64,000 nt of DNA from Erwinia phyllosphaerae (GCF_019132875.1 NZ_JAHSPF010000009.1:1-64000); one strand, 5' to 3'. Shown: positions 8,340-18,009, counted from the stretch's first letter. The notes: generated by a model from the sequence alone, not told the origin. Numbers and translations: made by a program.

Positions 8340-11300
8340 ATGAAAAATAGAAAGTTGAAATTCGTTGCAAGAAATAAAGCCAATTTACGCCTGAAGCCTG
8401 TCATGCTGGCCATGGCGGCAATTTTTCCATGCCAGGTAATGGCCAGTATCGTGGTTGACACCAATGAAGAAAGAAAGCTAAACGTGGGTGCTGCTGCCAA
8501 TGGTACTCCGCTTATCAACATTAACGATCCCAATAATAAAGGCATTTCTCATAACAAATACGCGGATTTCAATGTTGGCCAACAGGGGATAATTTTTAAC
8601 AACAGTATGCAGGACGGCGTGTCTGCTACAGGTGGTTTTGTCATTAAGAATAACCAGCTCTCTTCTGAGGCCCAGGTGATCCTTAACGAAGTTACCGGCG
8701 CAAAAGGCAGCCATCTTGCAGGTTCGATGGAGGTTTTTGGTCGTAGGGCAGATCTAATCGTAGCCAATGAGAACGGTATTACGGTAAACGGCGTTTCTAC
8801 CGTTAATGCTAATAATCTTACGCTAAGCACCGGAAGAGTGAATTTCGATCAGGCGGGGAATATCCAGCTGGCTGTTGAACGCGGCAATGTCGCTGTTGAA
8901 GGTACGGGAATCAACACGGATGGGTTGAGCTATTTTGATATCGTTAGCCGTAGCGCAACATTATCCGGAGAGATTGCAGGTACTGCCGATGTCAAAATAG
9001 TTACCGGGCTTAATGACTATGATACGGCTTCGCGAACCCATTCCGTACGCAGCCTGACGGGCAACGATACGCCTAAAGTCGCCATAAGCGGCACCAATTT
9101 AGGCTCGATGTACGGTAACAGAATTCAACTCATCAGTACTGAAAGCGGCGCTGGCGTAACGCATGAAGGCAGCATCGTTGGAAGTCAGGGCATTGAGATT
9201 ACGGCAGATGGGGAGATCAACCTGGCTGCTACCGTCAGCAAAAATGGCAATATCGAAATTGCAGGCAAGAGCATTACCTTGCAAAACAATGCCAGCACGG
9301 GCGTGGGCGGTCTCAGTGCGCAGGGCGACGTCATTCTACAGGCGTTAGCCCAACTTGACCTGAAAAGTAACGTCATAGCTGAAACGGGTATTATCCGTAT
9401 CAATGCGGGTTCACTACTACAAAGTGCTGCGAGCCTGGTGGCGAAAAGCGGTGCCAGAACCAGTAGTGCGATTCCTTCTATTCAGATAAACGTTGCAGAC
9501 CGCTATGTCATTAGCGGCACTCTCTATGCCGTCGATAGTCACGGTAATAGAATTGAGGGTGCTCAGGTGGTCCTCAGCAAAGGCAAATATGTTGTAAAAG
9601 TCGGTGCTCAGACCATCGACAACGCCATTGTGATGTCTGATGCCCGCCTGACCAGTCTTAACGGGGATATCACTATCACGGCCGGGATGCTGGAAAATAA
9701 CCAGGCTGTACTGGCAGCGCAAAAAGGTAGCCTGATTTTTAATCTGACCGATAGTTTGGTCAACAACGGTACGGTACAGGCCAATGGATCAATTGAACTA
9801 AAAGGCCGCCGTTTGAAAAATGGTGGCATATTTGCCACGACTGACGATCTGAAACTGACGCTGGGCACGGTAGAGAACACGGGTTCAATGTACGCAGAGC
9901 GGGTAACAATTACTACAGATGAACTGACTAATACCGGCGAAACGGCGCTCATTTCTGCGGATCAAATGACGCTGGACGGCACCACTGCCGGTAAGCTTGT
10001 GGTTAGCAATAGCGATGGAGCTACGATACAAAGCACCGAGGGCGACCTTACGCTCAGCCATATCGATTCCCTTAACAACCGTAACGCAACTATTATTGCA
10101 AAAGGCGCGCTGAAGGTGAGCAACGCCGATAAAGTTATTAATGATAACGGCAAGCTCGCTGGTGAAAATATTTCTATTGAAAATGTCAACACCCTTGAAA
10201 ATAAAGAGGGTAAAATAGCGGCTAATAAAGAAATTTCCATCAATAACATAAAAAAAGTATTAAACGAGTTGGGCGCCATTTATGCTTATGGTGATATTAA
10301 ATTCACCGGTGTGGATCTGTTAACCAACAGCAATAAGAGCGTTATTTCTTCTCTCAACGGATCGCTCTATTTCTCCACGCTGGAAAATTTGAAAAATATT
10401 TCAGGTTCGGTATTAGAAGCTGCTGGTATGATTGTTGCCAGTGATATTGGTCTTCTGCAGAACAGTAGTGATGCGACTCTCCAGTCAATGGGGGGGGTTA
10501 GCCTGGAAAATATCCAGACCGTTGAAAACGCAGGTGGTATTCTGACCAGCCTCAGCCTGATAATGAATAACATTAACAGCCTTGTAAACAAAGGTGAGCT
10601 GGCGAATTTACAGGCTCTGGATATAATTATTAGCAAAGTGGCCAGCGTCGTTAACCAGAATAACGCATATATTCTTGCGGAGAATATTTTAAAGCTAACC
10701 GAGATTAATTCTCTGCTGAACGAAGCTGCTTCCCTTATCCAGGCGGATAATTTATCCATTTCTGCCAAAGAAATCACCAATACCGGTTACGAAAGTACGA
10801 TTTTCGGGATTGATGAACTTTCTGTTAAAGCAGATAAAGTTAATAACAGCGATCAGGCGGTTATAGTATCCGATAATAATCTCTCTATTACTGCTGATGT
10901 CATTGATAACGGTACTGAAGCACAAATCAGCGCGGTTAATTATAACCTGGAGGCAAGTTCTTTAAAAAATTCAGGCGTTATTGTTTCTGAAGATGTCTAT
11001 GGCGATAGCGTAATTAAAGTAACTTCTTTAGATAATAAGTCTGGCGCAATAAGTAATATGGGTAGCCTGGAAATTTCCGCTACAGATATTAAGAATGAAG
11101 ATGGCTATGTTTTTGGCGGGTGGTCATTAATCCTAAATAAAGAGGGTGATTTTAGTAACGCTGAAGGTACTATGATTTCGTCTAATAATCTCAACATTAA
11201 CGCTACTGGTAATGTTAGTATTGATAAGGCAATGGAATCTTTTGGTACAGTTAATATCAGTGGTAAAAATATTTACAATAATGAATCTATTGTTAGTGCG

Positions 11301-14300
11301 AATAATATTGTTATAACTGGAGTTAAAATTGTAAATAATATTAACTCTCTTATTTACTCTATGGGTAATACTATCCTCAAAGCCAGCGATGCTATTATTA
11401 ATATGCTGAGAGGCAACATTCTTAGCCAGCAGCAAATGGTAATGGAGGCCGGAACCATCCACAATCAGGCTGGTGTTATCCGCTCGGAAGGAAATATGTT
11501 CCTGGACGCGGCCAACATTTACAATGAAAGCACCTATAAGGGTGAGAGTTGGGATTACAGTAGCTATCAAACTGGCAAAAAGACACGAGAAGAAGGTAAT
11601 AATCTTACATGGGGAAAAACGCACTCCGTTTATATAAGTCTGCCGGGGCTTTCTTCTGATATTGCACTCGATGTGCAGGCGGAAATTTCATCTGGCGCTA
11701 ATTTATATATTAATCAAGATAGTGAGACGCCAGCGATTGTTAAAAACGAAGGGGGTTTAATCCAGGCTAAAGATAATGTTATGGTCAGAGGCGATCTGTA
11801 TAACTCGTCAAAATCCTCTAGTATTAACATGCTGGAGTATTTAAAGAATCCGCTGCAAGATAAAATAGCATTGTACTTCTACCACTGGCAGGCTAGCTGG
11901 GAAAAAGAGGTAAATTTAGTATTTGATACATTCTATGACATGTTAAATTACCTCTACGGCAACGGAGCTGACAGGGATGGAAATTATGAACAAGTCGACT
12001 CCAGTAGTCGGATGAAGTATGATTTAACCATTAAAGATTTAGCGTCAAGCCACGCCCTTTTAAATGAAATGATGAATAAGATGTTTGGCGAGCAATGGAA
12101 AGCCACCGATCATTCTTATATGATCCAGCGCTGGGGGGAATTGGTTAAAGGTTCCGGGGAGTCCGTGGGTTCTTCAGGTGCAGGAGAGGGGGGAGCATCG
12201 CGAGAAATATCGCTTTTAGAAAAAATGAAAATTTATTTCCTGCCTGCTGAAAAAGCCTCCATCGTGGCAGGAAAAAATTTCGTTCATACTGGCGGAAGTT
12301 TTAACAATGGCATCGCACCAGAAATGGCAGATGGCGCGATGGAAAACAAAGTTGTTAATGTTGAAATAGGGGAGGAACAAGTCTCCACTCTTGAGCAGGG
12401 TTATGAAGTTAAGGTCAACAAAAAGAACATTTCCGAAATCAGTATGGGCATCAGTACGCTGCCCACGATCGCCACGCTAACGGAAATTAAGGGATTATTT
12501 GAAAAATCACAGGCTTTTATTGACCACCTGGCCTCCATTGCAAGTACTTCATCGGTAAACTCGGACACGGGCGCAACCCATACTGTTATACCTATGTATG
12601 AAACGCGTTTGCCTATGATCGACCAGTCAAAATATTATGGATCTGATTATTTTTTCAACTCCATAGGTTATAACAGCTCGCAGCCCACGATAGTTATTGG
12701 CGACAACTATTTTGTCTCCGAACTTATTCGTCGCCAGCTCAACGAATCTACTGGAAGCTTTTTCGCGGTAAAATACAACGTGGAAGGCGCTGACCTTGTA
12801 AAAATGATGTTGGATAATACCATCGAGCTGGTAAGCAGCGAGGCGGGAGCCGATTTTGTCACCGGCCAGCCGTTAACTCAGGATCAGATTGCTAACCTGA
12901 AACAGGACATCGTTTGGTTTGTCACGGAGTCTATTGACGGTGTGGATGTGATGGTACCGCGCATCTATCTTGCCAGTAACACCATTGAAGAGGTTAAAAC
13001 CTATAATGAAACCGGGTCGGCGGCTATCCATGCTGGTAATAATGTTGTTGTAGATGCTGAGAATATTAATAATATTAATGGATCTATCAGCTCTGGCAAC
13101 GATACCTGGCTGATGGCGGAAGGCGATATAAATAATATCAGCAGCGGGATGAATGCCGGTATAACGGCAGGCGGTTCCGCCACTATGGTCAGCAAATCTG
13201 GTGATATCACCAATAGCGGTAGCGGACTCAAAGCGGGTAAAGATATTAATATGTATGCCGAAGAGGGTGATGTCAAAATTATCGCCAGCGTAGGACGAGA
13301 CGAAGACGGCAATCAAAAAATTGGTGCCTATAACGATGGTCTTAACGCGAAAGGCAATATTAATATCAAAGCCAAACAGGTGGATATTACCGGTATTGAA
13401 ATTACGGGCGGAGAAAAGGAAGACAATGTCATACGCGTCACGGCCACAGAAGGTAACGTGAACTTTAATGATGTTCATGAAGTAAATTCTTCTTATAGCT
13501 ACGACTATCAAACTAATGGTATTTTGACTACCCGTACGGAAGAAGTCACCGAATCCTCAGCAAAAGCTAAAGCTAATACGGTTAAGACCGGTGGCGCCTT
13601 TATTGTTGATGCTGCTCAGGATGCCGTTTTCGCTGGGGGTGAATACAATGCTTCCAGCGGAGCTATTATGGCCGGTAATGATGTCATTACTAAAACCTCT
13701 CAGGATCATTCGTATAAAGAACGTAAGGTTACGGAAAGCAGCCTGGAGTTTGGCTACAAAACTGATGTACCGGGTCTCGGGGCCTCTGAAACTACTCATA
13801 GTTCACTGGATGGTGTAGATACAAAAGAGGCGGAATATAATTCCCAGGGGCCTGAAGGTAATATGAGTAACTCTAATACCAAACGCCCCGGCGCGGCTGC
13901 AACAGCGGACACGGCTTCTTTTAAAGCCGGCTTAAAAACAAAGGAAACGGTGACCAGGGATTCTAAAATTACGAATAAAAACGCTAACTTTAATTTTACT
14001 AACGGCGTTGATATTGAGGCCGGGAATACGCTGGATATCGGGGGGATGGATTTAACCGTGGGCGATAGCGCAACGGCTAGTCTTAGTGCTGAAAATATTA
14101 TTTCCACAAAATATGAGGATGTGAATAAGTCCTCCACTGAAGTTAAGGAAACGTTTAGCGGGATTAAAGGAGAGGTTCATAGTTCCTTAATAGATGCCTA
14201 TAATAAAACAGACAATCTTATAGATAAATCACTCAATCAGGACATGGAAGTTGATGCTCTTATGACGGCAGTTGAGATGGGCGGCAATGTTTCTAACGTA

Positions 14301-16175
14301 ATGCTAAATGATTTGGCCGGAGGCTCGGTTTCTGCTGGCTGGTCGCAAAAAACGGAGAAAACGGAAACTGAAACCAGAACAGAAAATGTCAATAAGTTTT
14401 ATGGCGGACAATTCATTTTCAATTCTAAAAAAGATACTACGCTGACCGGCGTCGATATCAAAGCTGATCAAGTAGATATAGACGTAGGTGGAGATTTTAG
14501 CATGGCGGCAGCGAAGAGCCGCACCACTGAATCAACCAGCACATCATCACATAATGTCAGCTTAGCGGGCAGCGGCGGCGGCGGGCCTACCGGTGCGGGT
14601 GCGGGTGTTTCAGTAGATTATAGCGGTTCCACCAGCCAGCGCGATATTGATGCCACGTTATATAGCAATTCAAGCATTGACGCTAATAGTGTTCACGTAA
14701 AAGTCAAAGGCAATATGGAAATGAAGGGCGCGAACATCAAAGCGGAAACTGCTGATGTTAACGTTGACGGCGATCTCAAGATTGCCTCCATGCAGGACAC
14801 GTATCGCGAAACAGCCAGCAGTGGAGAGTGGGGTGGCTCGGTGGGTGTGGCTATAACCTCCAAAGGTATTTTGCCTACCGCAGCAGTAAGCGGGGGGGGA
14901 GGAAGTGAAGAGCACAGTAGCAATGTCACAAATAAACAATCCGGAATTACCGCGACTGGAAAAGTCATTATCAAAGCAGGCGGCGATCTTAATATGACTG
15001 GCGCGCATGTTATTTCTGAAAATCAGACGGGCTCAATTGACGTGGGCGGGGTGATAAATTCACAGGAACTGGTAGACAACATCGATTCTTCAGGCACCTA
15101 TGGTGGTGGCGGTTTCGGCATGAGTTATAAAGGGACGCCAACCGGGAACTTTTATGTCGACACGCTTGATGAGGTTCATAAAAAAGAGCAGCAGCACAAT
15201 ACCATTAACCTGGATCTTTCCGGTAACAATGTAAAAGGCGACATCAACGCAGATATTGATAAAAAGTCAACGGTAACCCAGGATGATAAGAAAGCAGGAA
15301 ATAATATTTCTTATACTATTGGCGTGCCTTCGAAGAAGAAAAGTAAAAAAGCGGACAATGGCGCAGATATAAAAAAACCAACTGACAATAATGCCACTAA
15401 CCCCTCACATACTGTAACGCCTGGCAGCGGCAATAACTCGGCTTTCGTAAGACCGGGCAACGGCGGTAATGCTACAGTAAGACCGGGCAGCGGCAATGGA
15501 TCAACTCCGCAGAAGCCAGGCAACAGCACGCCTGCTAATAAGCCTTCGCATACGATAGATTCTGGCAATAGTAATAACTCAGCTAAGCAGAGGCCGGGCA
15601 GCGGCGGCTTATCTACGCAGCAGCCGGACATCAGCAGGCCAGCCAGCAAGCCTTCGCATACGATTGATTCTGGCAACAGCGGTAACGTCGTTAAGCAGAA
15701 GCCGGGAAGCAATAACTCCGCCAGCGTTGAACCCGGACGCCCTTCTACGGATCCTGCCGGCCCGAACTCGTCTAAGCCTGCCAAAAAATGGCCAACGGTT
15801 GAGCCTGCGAAACCTATCGTAGGCGGTCCGGGCAGCTCCTCTCGTCCCGAGGGCGGGAATTTTTCCAACTCCGTCAAACCCGCCAATAATTCTCCAGCCT
15901 ATCAGAGGCCGGACAATAATTCGGCCAATGTAAAACCAGGACGTCCTTCCGCAAATGCCGGTACTGCGGACAGCACAACGCCAGCCAAAAAATGGCCGAC
16001 GGTACAGCCTGCGAAACCTATCGTAGGCGGCCCGGGCAGTTCTTCTCGTCCGGATGGCGGCAATTTTGCCAACTCCGTAAAACCCGCTAACGGTTCGCCA
16101 GCACATGATGGCGCTGACGCAGGAAAGTGGAAAGTGCTGATGGATAACCAAACCATCGAGAAGCCAATAAAATAA
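8340..16175 (+). CDS. Filamentous haemagglutinin-like TpsA exoprotein
   Basis: This very large (2611-residue) secreted adhesin carries an extended signal peptide (Ala at about residue 36, MASIVV), a TPS secretion domain (about residues 37-290) with NNQLSSEAQVILNEV and NENGITVNG in place of the usual NPNL and NPNGI motifs, and a long beta-helical region of short N/G/S/D-rich repeats. Around residues 1130-1560 is a less repetitive insert with aromatic-rich parts. Further haemagglutinin repeats follow, then a Lys-rich segment and a Pro/Gly/Asn/Ser tail from about residue 2340. I see no VENN motif, C-terminal toxin domain or following immunity gene, so it is an adhesin rather than a contact-dependent inhibition toxin. 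The ATG at 8340 is chosen over 8334 because GGGA is six bases upstream. Its partner TpsB is encoded just upstream. Confidence 0.92.
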   Translation: MKNRKLKFVARNKANLRLKPVMLAMAAIFPCQVMASIVVDTNEERKLNVGAAANGTPLININDPNNKGISHNKYADFNVGQQGIIFNNSMQDGVSATGGFVIKNNQLSSEAQVILNEVTGAKGSHLAGSMEVFGRRADLIVANENGITVNGVSTVNANNLTLSTGRVNFDQAGNIQLAVERGNVAVEGTGINTDGLSYFDIVSRSATLSGEIAGTADVKIVTGLNDYDTASRTHSVRSLTGNDTPKVAISGTNLGSMYGNRIQLISTESGAGVTHEGSIVGSQGIEITADGEINLAATVSKNGNIEIAGKSITLQNNASTGVGGLSAQGDVILQALAQLDLKSNVIAETGIIRINAGSLLQSAASLVAKSGARTSSAIPSIQINVADRYVISGTLYAVDSHGNRIEGAQVVLSKGKYVVKVGAQTIDNAIVMSDARLTSLNGDITITAGMLENNQAVLAAQKGSLIFNLTDSLVNNGTVQANGSIELKGRRLKNGGIFATTDDLKLTLGTVENTGSMYAERVTITTDELTNTGETALISADQMTLDGTTAGKLVVSNSDGATIQSTEGDLTLSHIDSLNNRNATIIAKGALKVSNADKVINDNGKLAGENISIENVNTLENKEGKIAANKEISINNIKKVLNELGAIYAYGDIKFTGVDLLTNSNKSVISSLNGSLYFSTLENLKNISGSVLEAAGMIVASDIGLLQNSSDATLQSMGGVSLENIQTVENAGGILTSLSLIMNNINSLVNKGELANLQALDIIISKVASVVNQNNAYILAENILKLTEINSLLNEAASLIQADNLSISAKEITNTGYESTIFGIDELSVKADKVNNSDQAVIVSDNNLSITADVIDNGTEAQISAVNYNLEASSLKNSGVIVSEDVYGDSVIKVTSLDNKSGAISNMGSLEISATDIKNEDGYVFGGWSLILNKEGDFSNAEGTMISSNNLNINATGNVSIDKAMESFGTVNISGKNIYNNESIVSANNIVITGVKIVNNINSLIYSMGNTILKASDAIINMLRGNILSQQQMVMEAGTIHNQAGVIRSEGNMFLDAANIYNESTYKGESWDYSSYQTGKKTREEGNNLTWGKTHSVYISLPGLSSDIALDVQAEISSGANLYINQDSETPAIVKNEGGLIQAKDNVMVRGDLYNSSKSSSINMLEYLKNPLQDKIALYFYHWQASWEKEVNLVFDTFYDMLNYLYGNGADRDGNYEQVDSSSRMKYDLTIKDLASSHALLNEMMNKMFGEQWKATDHSYMIQRWGELVKGSGESVGSSGAGEGGASREISLLEKMKIYFLPAEKASIVAGKNFVHTGGSFNNGIAPEMADGAMENKVVNVEIGEEQVSTLEQGYEVKVNKKNISEISMGISTLPTIATLTEIKGLFEKSQAFIDHLASIASTSSVNSDTGATHTVIPMYETRLPMIDQSKYYGSDYFFNSIGYNSSQPTIVIGDNYFVSELIRRQLNESTGSFFAVKYNVEGADLVKMMLDNTIELVSSEAGADFVTGQPLTQDQIANLKQDIVWFVTESIDGVDVMVPRIYLASNTIEEVKTYNETGSAAIHAGNNVVVDAENINNINGSISSGNDTWLMAEGDINNISSGMNAGITAGGSATMVSKSGDITNSGSGLKAGKDINMYAEEGDVKIIASVGRDEDGNQKIGAYNDGLNAKGNINIKAKQVDITGIEITGGEKEDNVIRVTATEGNVNFNDVHEVNSSYSYDYQTNGILTTRTEEVTESSAKAKANTVKTGGAFIVDAAQDAVFAGGEYNASSGAIMAGNDVITKTSQDHSYKERKVTESSLEFGYKTDVPGLGASETTHSSLDGVDTKEAEYNSQGPEGNMSNSNTKRPGAAATADTASFKAGLKTKETVTRDSKITNKNANFNFTNGVDIEAGNTLDIGGMDLTVGDSATASLSAENIISTKYEDVNKSSTEVKETFSGIKGEVHSSLIDAYNKTDNLIDKSLNQDMEVDALMTAVEMGGNVSNVMLNDLAGGSVSAGWSQKTEKTETETRTENVNKFYGGQFIFNSKKDTTLTGVDIKADQVDIDVGGDFSMAAAKSRTTESTSTSSHNVSLAGSGGGGPTGAGAGVSVDYSGSTSQRDIDATLYSNSSIDANSVHVKVKGNMEMKGANIKAETADVNVDGDLKIASMQDTYRETASSGEWGGSVGVAITSKGILPTAAVSGGGGSEEHSSNVTNKQSGITATGKVIIKAGGDLNMTGAHVISENQTGSIDVGGVINSQELVDNIDSSGTYGGGGFGMSYKGTPTGNFYVDTLDEVHKKEQQHNTINLDLSGNNVKGDINADIDKKSTVTQDDKKAGNNISYTIGVPSKKKSKKADNGADIKKPTDNNATNPSHTVTPGSGNNSAFVRPGNGGNATVRPGSGNGSTPQKPGNSTPANKPSHTIDSGNSNNSAKQRPGSGGLSTQQPDISRPASKPSHTIDSGNSGNVVKQKPGSNNSASVEPGRPSTDPAGPNSSKPAKKWPTVEPAKPIVGGPGSSSRPEGGNFSNSVKPANNSPAYQRPDNNSANVKPGRPSANAGTADSTTPAKKWPTVQPAKPIVGGPGSSSRPDGGNFANSVKPANGSPAHDGADAGKWKVLMDNQTIEKPIK
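15540..15716 (+). repeat. 108-bp repeat in the TpsA tail (KPSHTIDSGNS motif)
   Basis: The motif KPSHTIDSGNS followed by KQ-x-PGS occurs at 15540 and again at 15648, a period of 108 bp or 36 residues. The second copy is partial. A degenerate relative (NPSHTVTPGSG) occurs just upstream near 15400, so the tail has grown by successive duplications. Confidence 0.8.
15711..16118 (+). repeat. Two tandem 204-bp (68-residue) repeats in the TpsA tail
   Basis: Copies at 15711-15914 and 15915-16118 align without gaps. The most conserved stretch includes AKKWPTVEPAKPIVGGPGSS in copy 1 and the same with VQP in copy 2, followed by SRP(E/D)GGNF(S/A)NSVKPAN. Many third-base differences show that the duplication is not recent, while the protein sequence is kept. 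Confidence 0.9.
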
Positions 16176-16188
16176 TTAACCTTGTAGC

Positions 16189-16209
16189 GGGCAGCGGGTA
16201 ACGCTGCCC
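16189..16209 (+). other. GC-rich hairpin after tpsA
   Basis: Arms GGGCAGCG and CGCTGCCC (16189-16196, 16202-16209) form a perfect 8-bp stem 13 bases after the tpsA stop. There is no T-run, so it is more likely an mRNA 3'-end stabiliser than a terminator. Confidence 0.6.
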
Positions 16210-16277
16210 ATGCTTATCGATGCGAGGATGTTAACAAGCAGCTTTCATCGCTTTAGTTTTGTTAGCGGCCTGTAGTG

Positions 16278-16308
16278 TACGCCCTGATTTTCAGGGCGTA
16301 TTTTTTTA
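16278..16308 (+). terminator. Terminator of the fimbria/TPS operon
   Basis: Arms TACGCCCTGA and TCAGGGCGTA (16278-16287, 16291-16300) pair perfectly around TTT and are followed by seven T residues. This strong rho-independent terminator separates the accessory block from the tRNA gene. Confidence 0.92.
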
Positions 16309-16373
16309 TATTTGCAAAGCCGTCGTGGCCCAAACAATTTCGCTTTCACACCACGCCAGAGGCAGAAAAAAGC

Positions 16374-16402
16374 TTGTTTTTGCCTCTGGATACGGTCATA
16401 AT
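16374..16402 (+). promoter_or_regulatory. Probable tRNA-Gly promoter
   Basis: TTGTTT (16374-16379) and CATAAT (16397-16402) are 17 bp apart. They are followed by a GC-rich stretch (CGCACCCG) like the discriminator of stringently controlled tRNA promoters. A 9-bp inverted repeat (CCAGAGGCA at 16356-16364, TGCCTCTGG at 16381-16389) straddles the -35 element. The tRNA begins about 80 bp downstream. Confidence 0.55.
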
Positions 16403-16490
16403 CGCACCCGCTCTACCGTTTAAGAAAAAGAATTTCTTTTAAAACAACAGGTTAGTTGTTTTGCGGTCAGGCAGTGAACGTCACCTCTTT

Positions 16491-16566
<76 letters not shown>

Positions 16567-16862
16567 GACAAATAATTTCTTTTTAAGTTATCCACAGCCC
16601 GGAAAGGGTTGGGGCAGGCTTTTTGCCGCCGTAAAAAATCTTCTTCAACAGAGTTATCCACAGGATGCCGCTGCGCTTCGTTTATCGCCGGTAAATAAAA
16701 AGCGTTACGCCTTGCGTTTAACTGGCTGTTTTTTTTTAAAAAATTAATATTTCAAATTGTTATTCAGATCGCTTGCGGTTTCTGTGTCAGTTGAATGACA
16801 ACAACTTTTTATTTTTATGCACAACATGTGGAAAACCCTTTTTCCGCAGGGAAAAGCCTGCG
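16567..16862. promoter_or_regulatory. Probable datA locus: DnaA-box cluster with IHF-like site
   Basis: This gene-free stretch between the tRNA and queG contains perfect DnaA boxes (TTATNCACA) at 16588-16596 and 16654-16662 (both TTATCCACA) and 16815-16823 (TTATGCACA), plus a one-mismatch box on the minus strand at 16827-16835 (TTTTCCACA). Between them, TTTCAA-ATTG-TTA at 16750-16762 differs at one position from the IHF consensus and follows an A/T-tract. In E. coli, datA lies in the same neighbourhood, downstream of the glycine tRNA genes and next to queG. There it titrates DnaA and, with IHF, promotes hydrolysis of DnaA-ATP. A small hairpin at 16845-16862 (CGCAGG/CCTGCG) lies just past the queG stop and has no T-run. 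Confidence 0.7.
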
Positions 16863-16869
16863 TGCTCAT

Positions 16870-18009
16870 TTATGCATCGCGCGGTAAACCCTTTTCAATG
16901 ACACGCACCAGCCGTTTTTGCTGAGAACTCTGCACCTCAATCGCATTCTCAGCACGTCTTGCCAGCTGGCAAGCAAGCGCCCATTCAATATGTTCATCCA
17001 GCATGGCATTTTCGCCATGACGGCGCTCTAATGCAGCAACATTCTCCGGTGACCATGGTGCATTGCCCAGCGCAACGGCAACGTTACGTAACCAGCGCAG
17101 GTGGCCGATACGTCTAATCGCCGAACCTTCCGTGACACGCAAAAATGTCTCCTCATCCCAGGCAAAAAGCTCGGTCAGAGGTGGCGCATGCAGTACCGCG
17201 CGAGGGCTGAAATCATCCTCATCAGTTAACTGTCCGTAACGATTCCACGGACAGATCAGCTGGCAGTCATCACAGCCATAAATCCGGTTGCCAATAAGCG
17301 GCCTGAACTCTTCAGGGATCGCGCCTTCCAGTTCGATGGTCAGATAGGAAATACAGCGTCTGGCGTCAACCACGTAAGGCTCAACGATGGCGCCGGTCGG
17401 GCAGGTGGTAATGCAGGCGACGCAGCGACCACACTGCTCCTGCTGCGGCTGGTCAACTGGCAGAGGCAGATTGATCAGCAACTCGCCAAGAAAGAACCAC
17501 GAGCCGGATTCACGGTTCAACACCAGCGAGTGTTTACCGGTCCAGCCCAGACCAGCCTTGACGGCCAGCGGCCTTTCCATCACCGGGGCGGAATCAACAA
17601 AGGGGCGGAATTCAGCCTCTTCACAACGCTCGCGAATGCGATCGCCAAGCTTTTTCAGGCGATTGCGTAATACTTTGTGATAATCACGCCCCAGCGCATA
17701 ACGACTAACATAACCTAGCTGAGGGTTTTTCAGGGTGCTGGCGAAAGCCGCTTTGGCGGGAAGGTAATTCATGCGCACGCTAATCACGCGTAACGTGCCG
17801 GGCTGTAGCTCATGGGGACGGGCGCGCATCATACCGTGACGGGCCATCCATTCCATTTCGCCATGATACTGCTTGTCCAGCCACGCCTGCAGACGCGGCT
17901 CTTCCAGACTAAGATCGGTATCACAGATACCAACCTGCTGAAAGCCAAGCTCCAGCCCCCATTGTTTAATATCCAGGGCGAATTGAAAAAGATCGAGAGG
18001 ATGCGACAT
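16870..18009 (-). CDS. Epoxyqueuosine reductase QueG
   Basis: QueG catalyses the last step of queuosine biosynthesis, reducing epoxyqueuosine to queuosine in the wobble position of GUN-anticodon tRNAs. It uses cobalamin and two [4Fe-4S] clusters in the cytoplasm. The 379-residue protein has the DUF1730 cobalamin-binding region, the catalytic aspartate in DSAP (D139), a ferredoxin motif CGRCVACITTCP (C193, C196, C199, C203), further cluster cysteines C219, C246, C249 and C253 (CDDCQLICPW), and a C-terminal HEAT-like helical region. Length and order are those of the family. Its start codon overlaps the start codon of nnr on the other strand. Confidence 0.97.
   Translation of the reverse strand: MSHPLDLFQFALDIKQWGLELGFQQVGICDTDLSLEEPRLQAWLDKQYHGEMEWMARHGMMRARPHELQPGTLRVISVRMNYLPAKAAFASTLKNPQLGYVSRYALGRDYHKVLRNRLKKLGDRIRERCEEAEFRPFVDSAPVMERPLAVKAGLGWTGKHSLVLNRESGSWFFLGELLINLPLPVDQPQQEQCGRCVACITTCPTGAIVEPYVVDARRCISYLTIELEGAIPEEFRPLIGNRIYGCDDCQLICPWNRYGQLTDEDDFSPRAVLHAPPLTELFAWDEETFLRVTEGSAIRRIGHLRWLRNVAVALGNAPWSPENVAALERRHGENAMLDEHIEWALACQLARRAENAIEVQSSQQKRLVRVIEKGLPRDA

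Noticed and set aside
15311..15886. Long minus-strand frames opposite the tpsA tail
   Set aside because: They arise from the repetitive, codon-biased sense strand and have no initiation signals or family features.
8340..16175. TpsA as a contact-dependent inhibition toxin (CdiA)
   Set aside because: There is no VENN motif, the C-terminus is low-complexity repeat, and no immunity-sized gene follows before the terminator.
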